Source: Halichondria panicea (lineage: Eukaryota; Porifera; Demospongiae; Suberitida; Halichondriidae). Taken from it: a DNA stretch of 64,000 nt. A program made the translations under genes and the position numbers. The notes beneath the pieces are model-generated. The model did no database searches. It was given only the letters and a program-made list of their open reading frames with translations, and was not told the DNA's origin. Where the stretch lies: positions 6,496,315-6,560,314 of the forward strand of contig NC_087382.1 of NCBI RefSeq assembly GCF_963675165.1. Reading direction: 5' to 3'. This document shows, in pieces, positions 11,601 to 23,400 of this stretch (its first letter is position 1; each line of letters begins with the position of its first letter).

Positions 11601-13992
11601 TTTGTCGATGATTTATTTTCTTTCTTCACTTCAGATTCCGAGTCACTGGACTCGCCTTTGGATTTCTTTGTGCCAGTAGTTGGTTTAGAGAGCGGGTGCT
11701 TTCGCTTCAAACTCTCCGACTTCTTCACAGGAGGGGAGGGCTCGGACTCACTGGAAGAGTTATCCTTCTTGGAAGGTGCTGCTACTGGTTTGGAATGAGC
11801 TGGCTTGGTAGCCCGTGGTGTTTTGGTAGCAGGTTTCGTTGGTAACGATGGCTTAGCAGACTGTCTTTGTGTATCCATTTCACTATCTGAGGTGCTTTCA
11901 TCATCTGTAGTGTCTGGCGGAGGGGGAGGTGCTTTAACATTCTTTTTCTTAGTCAATTTCTTTATTGAATCCTTTTTTGCTTCTTTGGACTTCTTTGTAA
12001 CATCTTTTTTTGATGTTTCTGGTTTTTGCTTTTTTCCCTTGATCTTTTCCTTCAAATTTTGTGTAGATAAGTGTTTAATTGTTTCCTTTTCATCTACTTC
12101 CATTTCATCATCTGACTGGGAATCCGAATGATTAGCGGTTTTTCCCGATTCCGTGACTGTAGAATTGGCTATTTTACGCTTTTTCTTCGGAGGAAGAGCT
12201 ACATCTTCAGACAAGGTCACTGTCCTCTTTCCAAGTTGACTATAGGGTAATGCAATTTGAGATAATTATGAGAACATAATGTACATTGAAGTCCATGCAA
12301 GTGTCACTCATTTTGGGGTTGCAATTAATTGAGCAGTGGCGGATCCAGTGGGGAGCTTTGGGGGCTTGAGCACCCCCCTGGCCTTGATGACAAGCCTCAA
12401 ATATAGAATCTAGAGCTAGCTATTATTAACTCACGGATAGCACGTAGCTTACGGTTACATTGCCACACCAATTTATTACTGAGCATGAACAATTCTTGAT
12501 GAGTCATGCATCGTAATTTGCTGCAGAATAACTAGGCTTGAAAACAGACGACCTTTTTTTTAGTAAATATTTTGGTGACTTTTTAGCTCCCCCCTATCAA
12601 CATTCCTGGATCCGCCCCTGTTGGGGGTCAGCTGGGGTAGCTCTACTATTCTCCATGCCTACCGTCAATGTCTTTTTAAGCGGCCTGAAATCAAGGGTAG
12701 ATGGTTGCATTTGACATTTAGGATGCGACATCATGTGCATGTCCAAGCGGCTGCTTTAGAGGTCAGAAAGTTTCCTAAGCTTGCCATTGCATAGCCTCGA
12801 TTCCAGGCCGCTTGAACAAGGCGGCCTGGTATACCTTGTATGCGCATGCGCGAAATAATTAACAACAATTTCATCATACAAATTGTAAAAAAACCGACAA
12901 AGTTACAAAAAGGAATAATACGTATGACAATTTGACCACAATGGCAGCTTTCAGAGACACTAATCAAAGTAGAATAATTATGCTGCAGCAGTGTTGCTTC
13001 TTCTAGCTCTGTTTATCAAAGAGACAGTTTAAGAAAGCCTCCCAGACAGCTAGAGCTGCCAGCTAGGAAGAGTGGTGGACTCTTTAATACATCAGTAGAT
13101 CTTGAGTGAACAACTTCCTGAGTGTCGAGTTAAAGCTTATTAAAAGCTTTCAGGAGTAATCATTAGCTTCTTTATCTTCAGCAATGACTTCTTGTCGAAC
13201 ATAAAGGCAAGATTTAGTAGCAGAACACTTGCCTGGTCCATATTACCACAGCCTCATCAGGGGACCCACAGGAACACATCATGCCTTTCTTATAACATCT
13301 GTAGCCTTACAGTGTAGGGTGTCGTTAAGTAAAGACTTGGCTTGATACAATAAAGGGCGTAAGAACTCAGTCATCTTTGCACAATACTTCTATGTAACGG
13401 ACTCTAAAATCAGAATACAAATAGTATACGGTTTATTTTACTGACAGTATCCACAAATACACGGATTACCCCCTTTTTGGGGTAATGTACACGCATGCGC
13501 ATACAAGGTATACCAGGCCGCCTGGAATCGAGGCTAGCCATTGCATATAATTATAATCACTTTTTTGGGGGTACTCTTCAATAATTGACGTTTTACGGTA
13601 AAATAATGTTGCTCTGATACCTTTTCATGTATTGTTGATAGAACTCGACCAGTCCAGGGCCACTTGGTACTTGCACTACCTGTACATGTAGGTAAAACGC
13701 AAAATAAAATCATTGTCATACTAAAAAAAAAGGCCACAATGTTTTATTTAGTTCGCCATAAACGACGAGTTAAAACAGAAGATTGGCCACCTGGCCAGGT
13801 TATTAGCACTGGAACACTAACTATATTAATTTTATTGCACTATAATTATTACATAGATCTGATCTAGTAGCAGGTTTACTTTCATCTCACCACTTTGGAT
13901 TCTTTCTTGAGTGCCTTTGCAGCCTTTTGCAAGTTCAGACCCACTAAGAACGAGTAAACATAAGGAACCAGGTCAGAAGGAAGCTCAGCCAT
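8633..13992 (-). CDS. NOLC1: Nucleolar and coiled-body phosphoprotein 1 (Nopp140)
   Basis: Six exons: 13992-13891, 13679-13621, 12239-10996, 10732-10674, 9635-9479 and 8736-8633, giving 574 residues. Nopp140 is a nucleolar/Cajal-body chaperone for small nucleolar ribonucleoproteins and a casein kinase 2 substrate. The N-terminal ~50 residues (PSDLVPYVYSFLVGLN..., GLVEFYQQYMK) match the LisH-type dimerisation region. The large third exon encodes alternating acidic serine clusters (SSSESE, SSDSESE, SSDSDSSCDSE, DDSDSDSSEEE and others) and Lys/Pro/Ala-rich basic segments, the family hallmark, with a basic PPKKKRK signal near residue 65. The C-terminal ~80 residues (TPFRRV, DNSFEAKSG, FRHEKTKKKRGSYKGG, IKFDDED) are the SRP40 domain, the most conserved part. 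A shorter central region than the roughly 700-residue human protein is normal for this repeat-based family. Introns 2, 4 and 5 carry mobile elements. Confidence 0.95.
9009..9455 (+). repeat. Dispersed repeat family R1, copy 2 (NOLC1 intron 5)
   Basis: Starts CACCGCGGGTGCGGATGCC and ends in the CTACACAGACACACACAC tract. Same order of blocks as the copies at 3592-3990 and 39372-39830. Its right end lies only about 25 bp from the splice donor of NOLC1 exon 5 (exon end 9479), close to the splice signal of a conserved coding exon. Confidence 0.75.
9811..10600. mobile_element. Foldback element in NOLC1 intron 4 with a second MITE nested in its left arm
   Basis: Long inverted arms: the left arm begins near GAGTATCTACTCATGTAGG and the right arm ends CCTACACGAGTACTCTTGC. 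The arms pair over several hundred bases (TTAAGGACTGGGACCAGCAA, GGTGGTCTAAACCTTCCTTT, GTAGTAGGTAGTTCAAGGGT and their complements). The left arm is interrupted by the 234-bp element at 9853-10086, and the right arm preserves the uninterrupted version. No coding capacity. Confidence 0.85.
9853..10086. mobile_element. CCGTATAGCG-family MITE, 234 bp, inserted at TA
   Basis: Terminal inverted repeats CCGTATAGCGCGAAATTTTC and GAAAATTTCGCGCTATACGG, flanked by TA on each side (9851-9852, 10087-10088). The opposite arm of the surrounding foldback element carries the empty site with a single TA, so the boundaries and the 2-bp target duplication are read directly. Relatives: 27199-27415, 52390-52587, and fragments at 3967, 20180-20575 and 59699. 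Confidence 0.9.
12334..12620. mobile_element. CAGTGGCGGATCC-type MITE in NOLC1 intron 2
   Basis: Left end CAGTGGCGGATCCAGTGG, right end CCTGGATCCGCCCCTG, 287 bp. Flanks TTGAG and TTGGG may be an imperfect 5-bp target duplication. Same end type as 22714-23052. The interior is non-coding. Confidence 0.75.
12792..13536. mobile_element. TAGCCTCGATTCCAGGCCG foldback element, 745 bp, 9-bp target duplication
   Basis: The left terminus starts TAGCCTCGATTCCAGGCCGC and the right terminus is its complement, ending CGGCCTGGAATCGAGGCTA. Both flanks carry GCCATTGCA (12783-12791 and 13537-13545). Arms continue through ATACCTTGTATGCGCATGCG. The 9-bp duplication suggests Mutator-like mobilisation. Lies in NOLC1 intron 2. 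Confidence 0.85.
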
Positions 13993-14401
13993 TGATATGA
14001 TATGCACCCTCGATCTACACAATGTACTCTATTCCACGTGGGTACGGAGGTGTGTGAGTGCGCATGCGCATTAGCTAGTATCGGGGTCTCATTGACGATC
14101 ATGGCCATTATAAAGTTTGTGAGAATTATGGTACTTTTGTGACGTCAATGATATCGTCTATAAATATTGTTATTATAATGTCGTGCTTGTGATTTACACG
14201 TACTGAGGAGTGCATGAGAAATAATGCAAGAATAATATATACAGTATATGTAGTATATAGGTAATTGGCTGTTACGTAAAGAAAGAACAATAAGTAATTT
14301 AAAGTACAGTACAATAGTCTTATATTATCAAGGGCTTATAAAAAGAAAGGCGGCGATACGCCCTTGACATATACAGTGCAAGATGTTCATTCATTAAGGT
14401 G
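13993..14401. other. Spacer between NOLC1 start and SRRM1 stop
   Basis: About 410 bp holding the NOLC1 promoter, since both genes read leftward. It includes TGCGCATGCGCA near 14060, an NRF1-like palindromic motif common in animal housekeeping promoters. The SRRM1 3' untranslated region should occupy the right end. No other feature seen. Confidence 0.5.
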
Positions 14402-17400
14402 TCAGTGTTTAACTTTCTTGAGTGACAGCAGAGCTCTTTCTCTCAGGGCTTCCTCTCTAACAGCTCCCTCACTACCCGAGTCAAGCTGCACAGGAAGGGA
14501 GAAAAATAATAGTTCACATATCACTTATCGTCATGCAGTACTAGTCTCATGAATCAGCCGCCGTTCCTTTGGAACACAGTCTGAGCACTCTTGTCACGAA
14601 GTCAATTCAAAATGGAATGTTGATTGCTCACAAAACCAATGGAATGTAATTAAATTCGTGATCTTACGCCCACACGTATTTAGTACAAATCTTTAAGCGA
14701 AGGCATCTCTCTCTATTTGTGTTTTGCATGCGGTGCTAAATCTTGCCCAAGGACCCCTGCTTGGCTTGCTTATGCTTCGCAGCAGCTTCTATGTACGAAG
14801 TGTTTACCATGCGTAATGCATGCGTAATGATTATCCAAATGCGTTGAGCAAAGTGCAGTTCTTTGCTGCCTCCAAGTTCATCACCTGACTGGACTTCTGC
14901 AATCTGATTGGTCAAGACGGAATTCTGTCTTGGCACATAAAACGATGACAAGAGTGCTCAGACGGTGTTCCAAAGGAACGGCGGCTGATTCATGAGACTA
15001 GCAGTACTATACTGTATTCAGGCATTGGAATAGTTGCCTACATGCACGGGCGACCAAGCAATTAACGACGAGAGAAGTGGTTGCAGGCAATTCATAAGCG
15101 AAAGAATGTGCTGAGCTGGTAATTACCTTGTGACGCCACAGCTGGATGCCCTCGTGGGCATTTACATGTAGATCTATGCACAAGTCATTGTAAAATCATG
15201 AACTGAGACTTCACATGTGCACTGTGCGCATGCTATTCAGTGTGAACAATTTCTGCTGAAGCAGTCAAAAGAGTGTACAGTTCTAGAGATATAGAAGAAA
15301 ATGGCAATATGACTGGACATAAATACATGTTCCAAGAGAAACATAACAACTATCTCCTTTCATAGACTTCCTAGAGACCCGAGCAAGAGAGCTGAATGGC
15401 TAGAGCTACTCCAGCTAGCTCCAGGAAGATTTTTTCAAGCCAGGTTCACAAGTATTCTCCAGACACTTTTCTTCTCCAGCTAGAGAAGCTCTAGCCATTC
15501 AGCTCTCTTGTTTGGGTCTCTAGGAAGTCTACGAAAGAAGATAGTTGTGTTTTGTCTTTGTGTTCTCACAAAACATGCATTAGTCTTTTGTCTATATCTC
15601 TAAAACTGAACACTTTTTTGACTTGCAACAATGACTAACTTGCACGTAGAGAACTGCAGATTCAGCAGAAATTGTTTCTACTGGAGAGCATGCACAGTGC
15701 ACATGTAAAGTCTCAATTATGAATTTTACAATGACTTGTGCATAGATCTAACACCCACAACGGCATCCAGCCGTGACATCACAGCGATTAAAGCTGATTT
15801 AAATTCTTCAGCTCTTACATGCAACTGGTCTATTTGTTTGGTCTGTTAAGAGTGAAAAGATCAGGACTATAGCACGAGGAATATGTATTTACTCTTTACC
15901 ATGAAAAACTTTCTCTCAGGCCGATTTTCTCAAATAAAACTATTAACCTTAGGTCGAAAACAGGCCTGGGTCAAACACAAAGGGCAACGTTTCGCTACAT
16001 AGCTAGACGTTTGTTACACGTATTTTTTTTCGGGAATTCGGTAACAATTACAGAGTAGGTAACCCTACGTAGTACACCGTTACGAAACCACGACAAGGGA
16101 CTACACGACTAATTCTGCTTCCCAAATCGACAGGTAGATCTATTGAGCCTTTCTACGTACTACCTCGAACATCTGGATGAGGATCTGACGATAAAAGTAG
16201 AATACTCTTTTTTTCACACGTACATGTAAATGGTTCACCAATACATACGGCAATGAAGTTGCTAATTCTGCTGTGTCAAGGATTCTCATGTTATAATTTT
16301 TTTTATATCACCCGAAAAAATGCAAATAATACCTTGAGGCTACGCGACCGTGTAATAAAAGAATATAACATGGAAGGGACAGTAGACTTTTATTACACCC
16401 TTGTAACCTTGAAATTTGCACCAATGAAAATTTTCCGCTATACCCGTATTATGTACTGACCTTCGATTTCTTTTTTGACTTTTTTGAGTGCTTCTTGTGC
16501 TTCTTTCGGTGCTTCTTTTTGTGTTTCCTCGGAGATGGGGACTCCCCCTCAACAGAATGCTTTCTCTTGTGATGCTTCTTACGTTTCTGCATAGAGGAGA
16601 TAGGGAATAACTCAACACAAACTCGTAACCTGATGCACAGAGTACAATGTACCTTGTCGGGAGGTGGCAATGGAGATCTCTCCATGGACGCACTGTCACT
16701 GTCAGCTGATGAGCTTCGACTGATGTCCCTTCTCTTACGTCCCCTCATCCTACGTGGAGGTGATGAGGGGGAGGGGCTTGATGATCGTGAGAATGACCTT
16801 CGTTTATGGCCTCTTCGTTTGCGTACCAGAGTTGGGGATCTAGAACGTGAATGCTCTGAAGACTGAGACATAGAATGTTCCGATACGGAGGAAGACATAT
16901 CATTACGTGGCGACCTGCCACGTTTATGACGTCTTACTTCAGGAGAGGGCGAAGGCCTACGTTTACTACTTCTTGTTTTGCCAGATTGTTTTCGAAATAC
17001 CTCAGCTTCTGAGCTGCTTGATCTAGAATGGGATCCCACAGAGGACTGCGAGTCAGAACGTGAGTATTCAGAGGAGTGGTGTCTTAGTGGAGGAGAGCGA
17101 GTCCTGTAAGTATTCACGAAAAGGCATTGCACATAAATACACATAACATAATTATAAGTAATAATTATTACAGGAAGTGCTAATTAGAGATGTGTTAATT
17201 TTCTGTACACGGAATAAAAAGTCAAGATGTAGCAAGACTCTCACCTGCGGCGTTGGTTCTTTTCTCTTCTATCCTCTCTGCTGCCACGCCTCCTAACACG
17301 TGACCTGTCAAGGGGTTCGTGATCCGAGAGATCGACACTGAACCCACTAGTGGAAGTGGACCCAGGACTCGCAACACCTTCAGGCTCACTAAATTGTGCA

Positions 17401-20400
17401 CAGAACATTACAGGCGTAATCATTGACACTGTGCAGTGCACACGAGTCACCTAGCTACACAACACAATGTACAGTAGGTATCTATAAGGCATAATAATAC
17501 CTCGGGTGCACATTGCAGCAAGGTATACGGTCGTGTGTAGATTGCTACTGTAACAGTTGCTCAATGATAAATGAAGTGCAATCAAGACTTTCTACAGGCT
17601 TATAGTGACAGTTTCTTGGATAGCAATTTGTTGATTCATTTTCTTCATTTTCTTGAGCTACACCTCGAGGCATACTAATAATTATTATTGCGATACCTAC
17701 TGGCTGGTAACTTCGAGAAAGTTGATCGTGCAATTGGATATAACACTGTCCGAAGTTGTGATAATTAAATACAATACAATATTGATCACAGAATGTCATG
17801 ACCCCTCCCCCTATACACACACACACACCACCACTTGCAGTGAACAGTATACAAAGCTTTTGTTAGATCTTACCTGTCACTGGTGGGAATATTGTACTCT
17901 GCTCTCTTGTGTGGAGGGGTACGGCTAAACGAGCGTTTTCTGATACGTGAGGGCGCTCCTCTTCCGCTCCTTAGAGAGTGGGCTCGATGCCTTGGGGGCG
18001 GAGACCGCTGACTTCTCACAGGAGACCTGTATGTATGACAAAGGGCCTTCGATCACAATCTATACTTGGTAAGTACTACATGTACATGTACATGCAAACA
18101 CTACACTGAATACTGGGTTTCGAATGCAAGACTCTTCTGAGTGCGAACTACGAGTTTTTGCAATTAACCGCATTTGAAACCCAGTATACACAATCCATGT
18201 AACGCCATGACGATATAATTATAGGTGTACTTATAATAATATGACCCTTCTTCAAGAAGTGACCCACAGTATACACAAAGTGCCACCCAAGGGTCCGCGG
18301 TCCACCCAGTTACAGTAGAGGTTTCAGATTTATGTACTTACATGCATGTACATTAAGGCCTTGATTACATGTCATGCACTCCTGGTGATATACATATACA
18401 TGATAACAGCTTGGCTAACCTTCTCCTAAATCCTGGAGACTGTCTCCTGCGTGGAGATCTGGAATGGGACCTTCGCCTTGGAACTGGTGATCTGGAATAG
18501 GACCGACGACGTTGCACTGGTGACCTTGACCTCCGAGGGTACTTGCGTCGCACATTTGAAAAGGGGCTGAGATTGTATATTGAATAAATATTTCAGAACT
18601 AAGCTACAAGTACTGTGGTGTACACTAGACCAGTGCACACTCACATGCACTTGCTTACCTCCTTCGCCGAGGTGACCTGGAGAAACTGCGACCATGTTTT
18701 GGTGGGGACCTGCAAGATTTTATAAAGGTATAAATGAACTCGTTAAAGCAGACAGTGCTACAGACTACACTACAGTTTTGTGTCGAAATTAAGATACTTC
18801 GAGTGCGACCAGTGCATGTGTATAATTATACGCACATACATGTAGATGTAAACAGGTCCACACACACAAAGGAGCGTACGTGTTCTACTAACCTGTTATC
18901 ACGCCTCCTGGGAATGGGTGATGATCTATTTTGTTGTCTCTTCAGATCAGGTGATCTTTTTTTCGGGTCAGGTGACTTTCTCTTAATATCTGGTGACTTG
19001 CTGCCATGTATCCTCTGATCAGGTGACCTCCTTCTCCTCCCAATTGGTGACCTACTGCCAAACCTTCTCTGGTCAGGTGACCTCCTCCTCCTGTCTGGTG
19101 ACCTGCTGCTACGCTTTCTCTGGTCAGGTGATCTCCTCCTAGCCTCTGGTGACCTGCTGCCGCGATTTCTTTGGTCAGGTGGCCTCCTTTTAGCGCCTGG
19201 TGACCTGCTGCCACGATTTCTCTGGTCAGGTGACCTCCTCCTAATGTCTGGTGACCTGCTGTCGTGCTTTCTCTGGTCAGGTGACCTCCTTCTAGCGCCT
19301 GGTGACCTACTGCTGCGCTTTCTCTGGTCAGGTGACCTACTGCCACGCTTTCTTTGATCAGGTGACCTCTTCCTAGCGCCTGGTGATTTGCTGCCACGTT
19401 TTCTTTGGTCAGGTGACCTTCTTCTCCTTGTGTCTGGTGACCTGCTGCCACGTTTTTGCTGATCCGGTGATTTTCTCCTTGTGACAGTTGCTTCTCTTCC
19501 AGGTGATGGGCTGTGTCTATCATGTGACAGGGTTGGACTGGATGGCTTCTGTACTTTAGGAGATGGTGACTTTGGTTTCTCCACATCGTCACTCTTGTTT
19601 CCATTTGTATCGTTAGTTGGCTCGTTGTCAGGGTGATTCATTCCTGGCTCAGTCCCAGGAGTGGGCAGGAGACCTCTCCTAGGGAGTATTTAGATTGACA
19701 ACGTATGGCTTATCAAGGTATTATTTCTTCCTTTATGGTCAAAAACTAATGAACATGTACTATTATTACAGTTGCATGATTAATGCTAAAAAAAAACCAA
19801 ATTTTGTTTTGTTTTGTATACTTATCTACTCTGAGCCTTGGTATTTTCAACAATACAGTACATGTATAGTGCCAAGGGCGTATAAAGAGAAGAGGAAATG
19901 CAACTCGCGCTATTTTTAGAACTCCCCACAAAAATAACATCAAAGGCAGAGGCAACAGCGCCAAGAATATGAAACCTGCTTACAAGAAAGACCTGTGTCC
20001 ACAGTAGATCTACTCTGAGCCTTTGGTATTTTCAACAATACGCCCAGCGCTTAACGTCACATTGTCTTGGGCCTGGTCACGATGCTTCTCTGTACTAGCT
20101 AGGATAGGCAGCTCTGATGTACATGCCCATAACTCCGTAAATAACACCGTCCACGTCCGTATACTGTTATACCTTATTGTACTTTTATAAACGGGTACTA
20201 ATTTTAGCGAATTTGTAATTAACGCAAAATTAAGTACACGCTAATAATAAAACGCAATTAAAAAAAGTATGAATCTCATAAAAAAAAATGTTTTTTTTTC
20301 TGATGTACTTTTTGTATAATGTAATGGCTTTTGAGAGTATGCTAAGCAAGCTAGCCCTTTTTTCATCTGTAACTGACTCTAAACTTTCCATTCAACCTTA

Positions 20401-23400
20401 AAACTCATACTTGTATATCTTTTGATATATATTGTGGTAATGAATTTGCTACAAATCCGCCAAAATTGCTGAGTACGTACGATGCATGGCGAGTGCATGC
20501 CCTCTTTGCTTTATACACCCTTGGTAGTGCTTAACGTCAAATTATGTCTAATTCATACTCGCTATACGGTAAATAGAATCCGGTATTATATACGCATGTA
20601 ATCATGGGTTTACACGTTCATATACTAAATGAACATTGCAAAGTACTTTCCCAGATTAAAATTCCACAACACACAGTCATAACCGGTGTGACCCTGCCCA
20701 CTCACGGGGTGTCTCTTCTACGCTGAGCCTCCTTCTCCTCAAACTCTCGCTGCCTCCTCTCCAACACCTCACGCTCTGCCTCAGTGTGGGACTGGAGACT
20801 GCTTGAGATACGCTCCTGCTCAAGCTGGGTGTGTGTGCAGGGAAAGGATGTGTGTGTGAGAGGACGTATTACATGTGGCGGTATAATTATGATTAATTTA
20901 TGTACTGTATGTATGACACAAGCTCGATCATGAACTACATGTATACTCTACATAGTTGGTAAGCTTTTAACATCAACTTTGAGAAACTAGTCACATGTAC
21001 AAATGAAATTCAGGCTCCAGATGTAATCAGGCATGCAATTGTACTACTTGATACTTGTCTCCAAGGCAACAGTCATTCTGTTGGTGGAGATAATAAGAAA
21101 CAGTCATTAAAACACATAATTTATCGCATTCTACAGTAGCCACGTACACTACATTAATATAATTATGTTTAAAGTATACCCAGAAGAAAAAGAAAATCAC
21201 ACAAAATAATATTATACATGTAGGTGCTATAAATTGTAGGAAGGCTACATGTACATGTATACAACCATGTACAGCACGTACATACACAATTCTGAGTCTA
21301 GTGGCAATCAAAGTACAGCGTCAGTAATTCTCAGCTACATGTGCGCAGCAAACTTGTTCTGTCTAATGATGCTGACCCTTACCTAATGCACTAGTCCAAG
21401 GATAGAGTGTGCCTGGCTGTTACGTATTTCCATTCTGACGTATACCTCTTGAAAAGTACACATTACACATGAGCAAACAGTTTATATCTCAACAATTTGC
21501 TCCCACTTAAATTAAGAAGCATATAGCTTAATTAGTTCTGTACACAATTGCCTGTACATGTCACCCGAGCAACATGTCTGGGCATCAGTGCTTCAGGACC
21601 AACTGTTTTTACGTATAGTACATGAACTCCGTACCCCATGCATGCAAAAAATGCTAAGTTTGGACAAAAAGCTAGATCAGTATAATTATGTTACATATAC
21701 ACATGCATGTACCTTCTTGATTCTGATTTCCTCTTTCTTTTGGTCAAGGAACTTTGAGGGGATTCCCCCAACATTCTCCTGTGCACTTATGAACAAGTCC
21801 CACAGCTCGTGCAAGAATACCCGTGCATTCTTGCCGTTGAGGAACCCCGTCAGGTTCAGCTGGAGGTCCTGAGGGTCTGGGTACTGTGTGCGTGGGTGTT
21901 ATGTGCCTGTGGATGTGAGAGGCTAGATAGTCTAGGATTATACTGACACTCTCTCCTTATAGGCATGATAACTCCCAAAACCCTAAAGATTATGTACTAG
22001 TATAGGATCAGGTGGCATATACGGCACCGGATGTGAACCGGATGTGGACACGCCCTAATTTTTGTTATTTTCCCTAAGCTAACCCGAACCCCTCCCCCTT
22101 CAAAATTACATCCGGTGCCGTATGTGCCACCTGACCCCTAGTATACATGTTTAGTAATCGAAAACAATAAACTAATAACCTACAGCATGAGCGTGCATAT
22201 ATGTATTTATTACGCCTCGGGGCATAGCCGCAAAGGTATATACGGTAAAGCCCGCTGTATGCATGTGTATATATTCCAGCTGTAACTGCTAACAGCTTCT
22301 GTATTCTAGCTACGTTTTCGAGTTCAAATAACTAAAGGCTGTTGCTATGCCCCTTGGGACGAGTTAAAATAGCTATGCAGTCTCTAAACAGAATTGTGAG
22401 TAGTATATTCGCCAGCCTCGCAAGCAACAGAGGTTGGCACATTCTTTACTTTTAGCTGATTCTGAATAATAAAGCTTTCATTATCCAACCTGATCCCCAG
22501 CGATCGCCTCCATTCTATCGAGTGCATATAATTGTAAAGAGTGTTTATTGCCAGTAAGTACAGTTCAAGCTAGATGTATACAACACCATTGATCTATACA
22601 CTGCACTATAGCCGAACTAATCCTTGGTCCAACCAAACAACAGACACAGCTATAGACAGGTGATCGAGGTACGTGTTATAAGCCCAGAGGTAGCCATAAC
22701 TCCTTGGTATAGCCAGGGGCGGATCCAAGAATTGTGAAAAGGGGGGGCTGAAAAGGGGGGGCAGTTTGAAGAAAATTTTTACTAAAAAAAGTTTTTTAAA
22801 GCCCAATCAGTGTAGCTTTTCTGATCATGAATTGATTGATGACAGTATGACATACATAGTAGCAGGAGATAGCAGAAATGGATGAAATCATCTTGCTCTT
22901 CAGCTTCAAAAGTCTACTATTCTGCATGCTGCAATAATTGATTGCTGCTCCTGGCTGCTCTAAGCCACACCCACTTTCGTGAGCTAGTTTTATTCAAGCT
23001 GGTCAGAAAGGGGGGCACATGCCCCTTGTGCCCTGCACTGGATCCGCCACTGATTGATGAGCGTTAGTTTTAGTACCTAGAAGAGCGAGAAAAAAACTGA
23101 TGCAAAGCTGCACTGCAGGAGCCATTATGATCTTTGATCTCCACCTTCTTTTTTTTACTTACATATTGGCGGGAAATAAATGCACAGTCATAATTATAGT
23201 TGAGCCTAACACCTGATGTCTGGCCGAAATATTTGGACACCAGAATAAGAACTACATAATTATTATTATATTCATGCAGTTGCCATCTTCAGTGGATACT
23301 ATAAATTATACTAGGCTATACTGAAGGGTTTAGCTGCTTCTGCTATCAGCAACGCCAATAGTTTTCAACTATGTGGGAACTTTAATGTCTATGTGCGGAT

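Noticed and set aside
11337-12131. Plus-strand Ser/Phe/Leu-rich frames
   Set aside because: Antisense shadows of the NOLC1 acidic-serine exon, whose coding strand matches the family at both ends.
18942-19604. 220-residue minus frame rich in HLTRESVAAGHQ units
   Set aside because: It is the alternative frame of the SRRM1 exon 6 tandem array.
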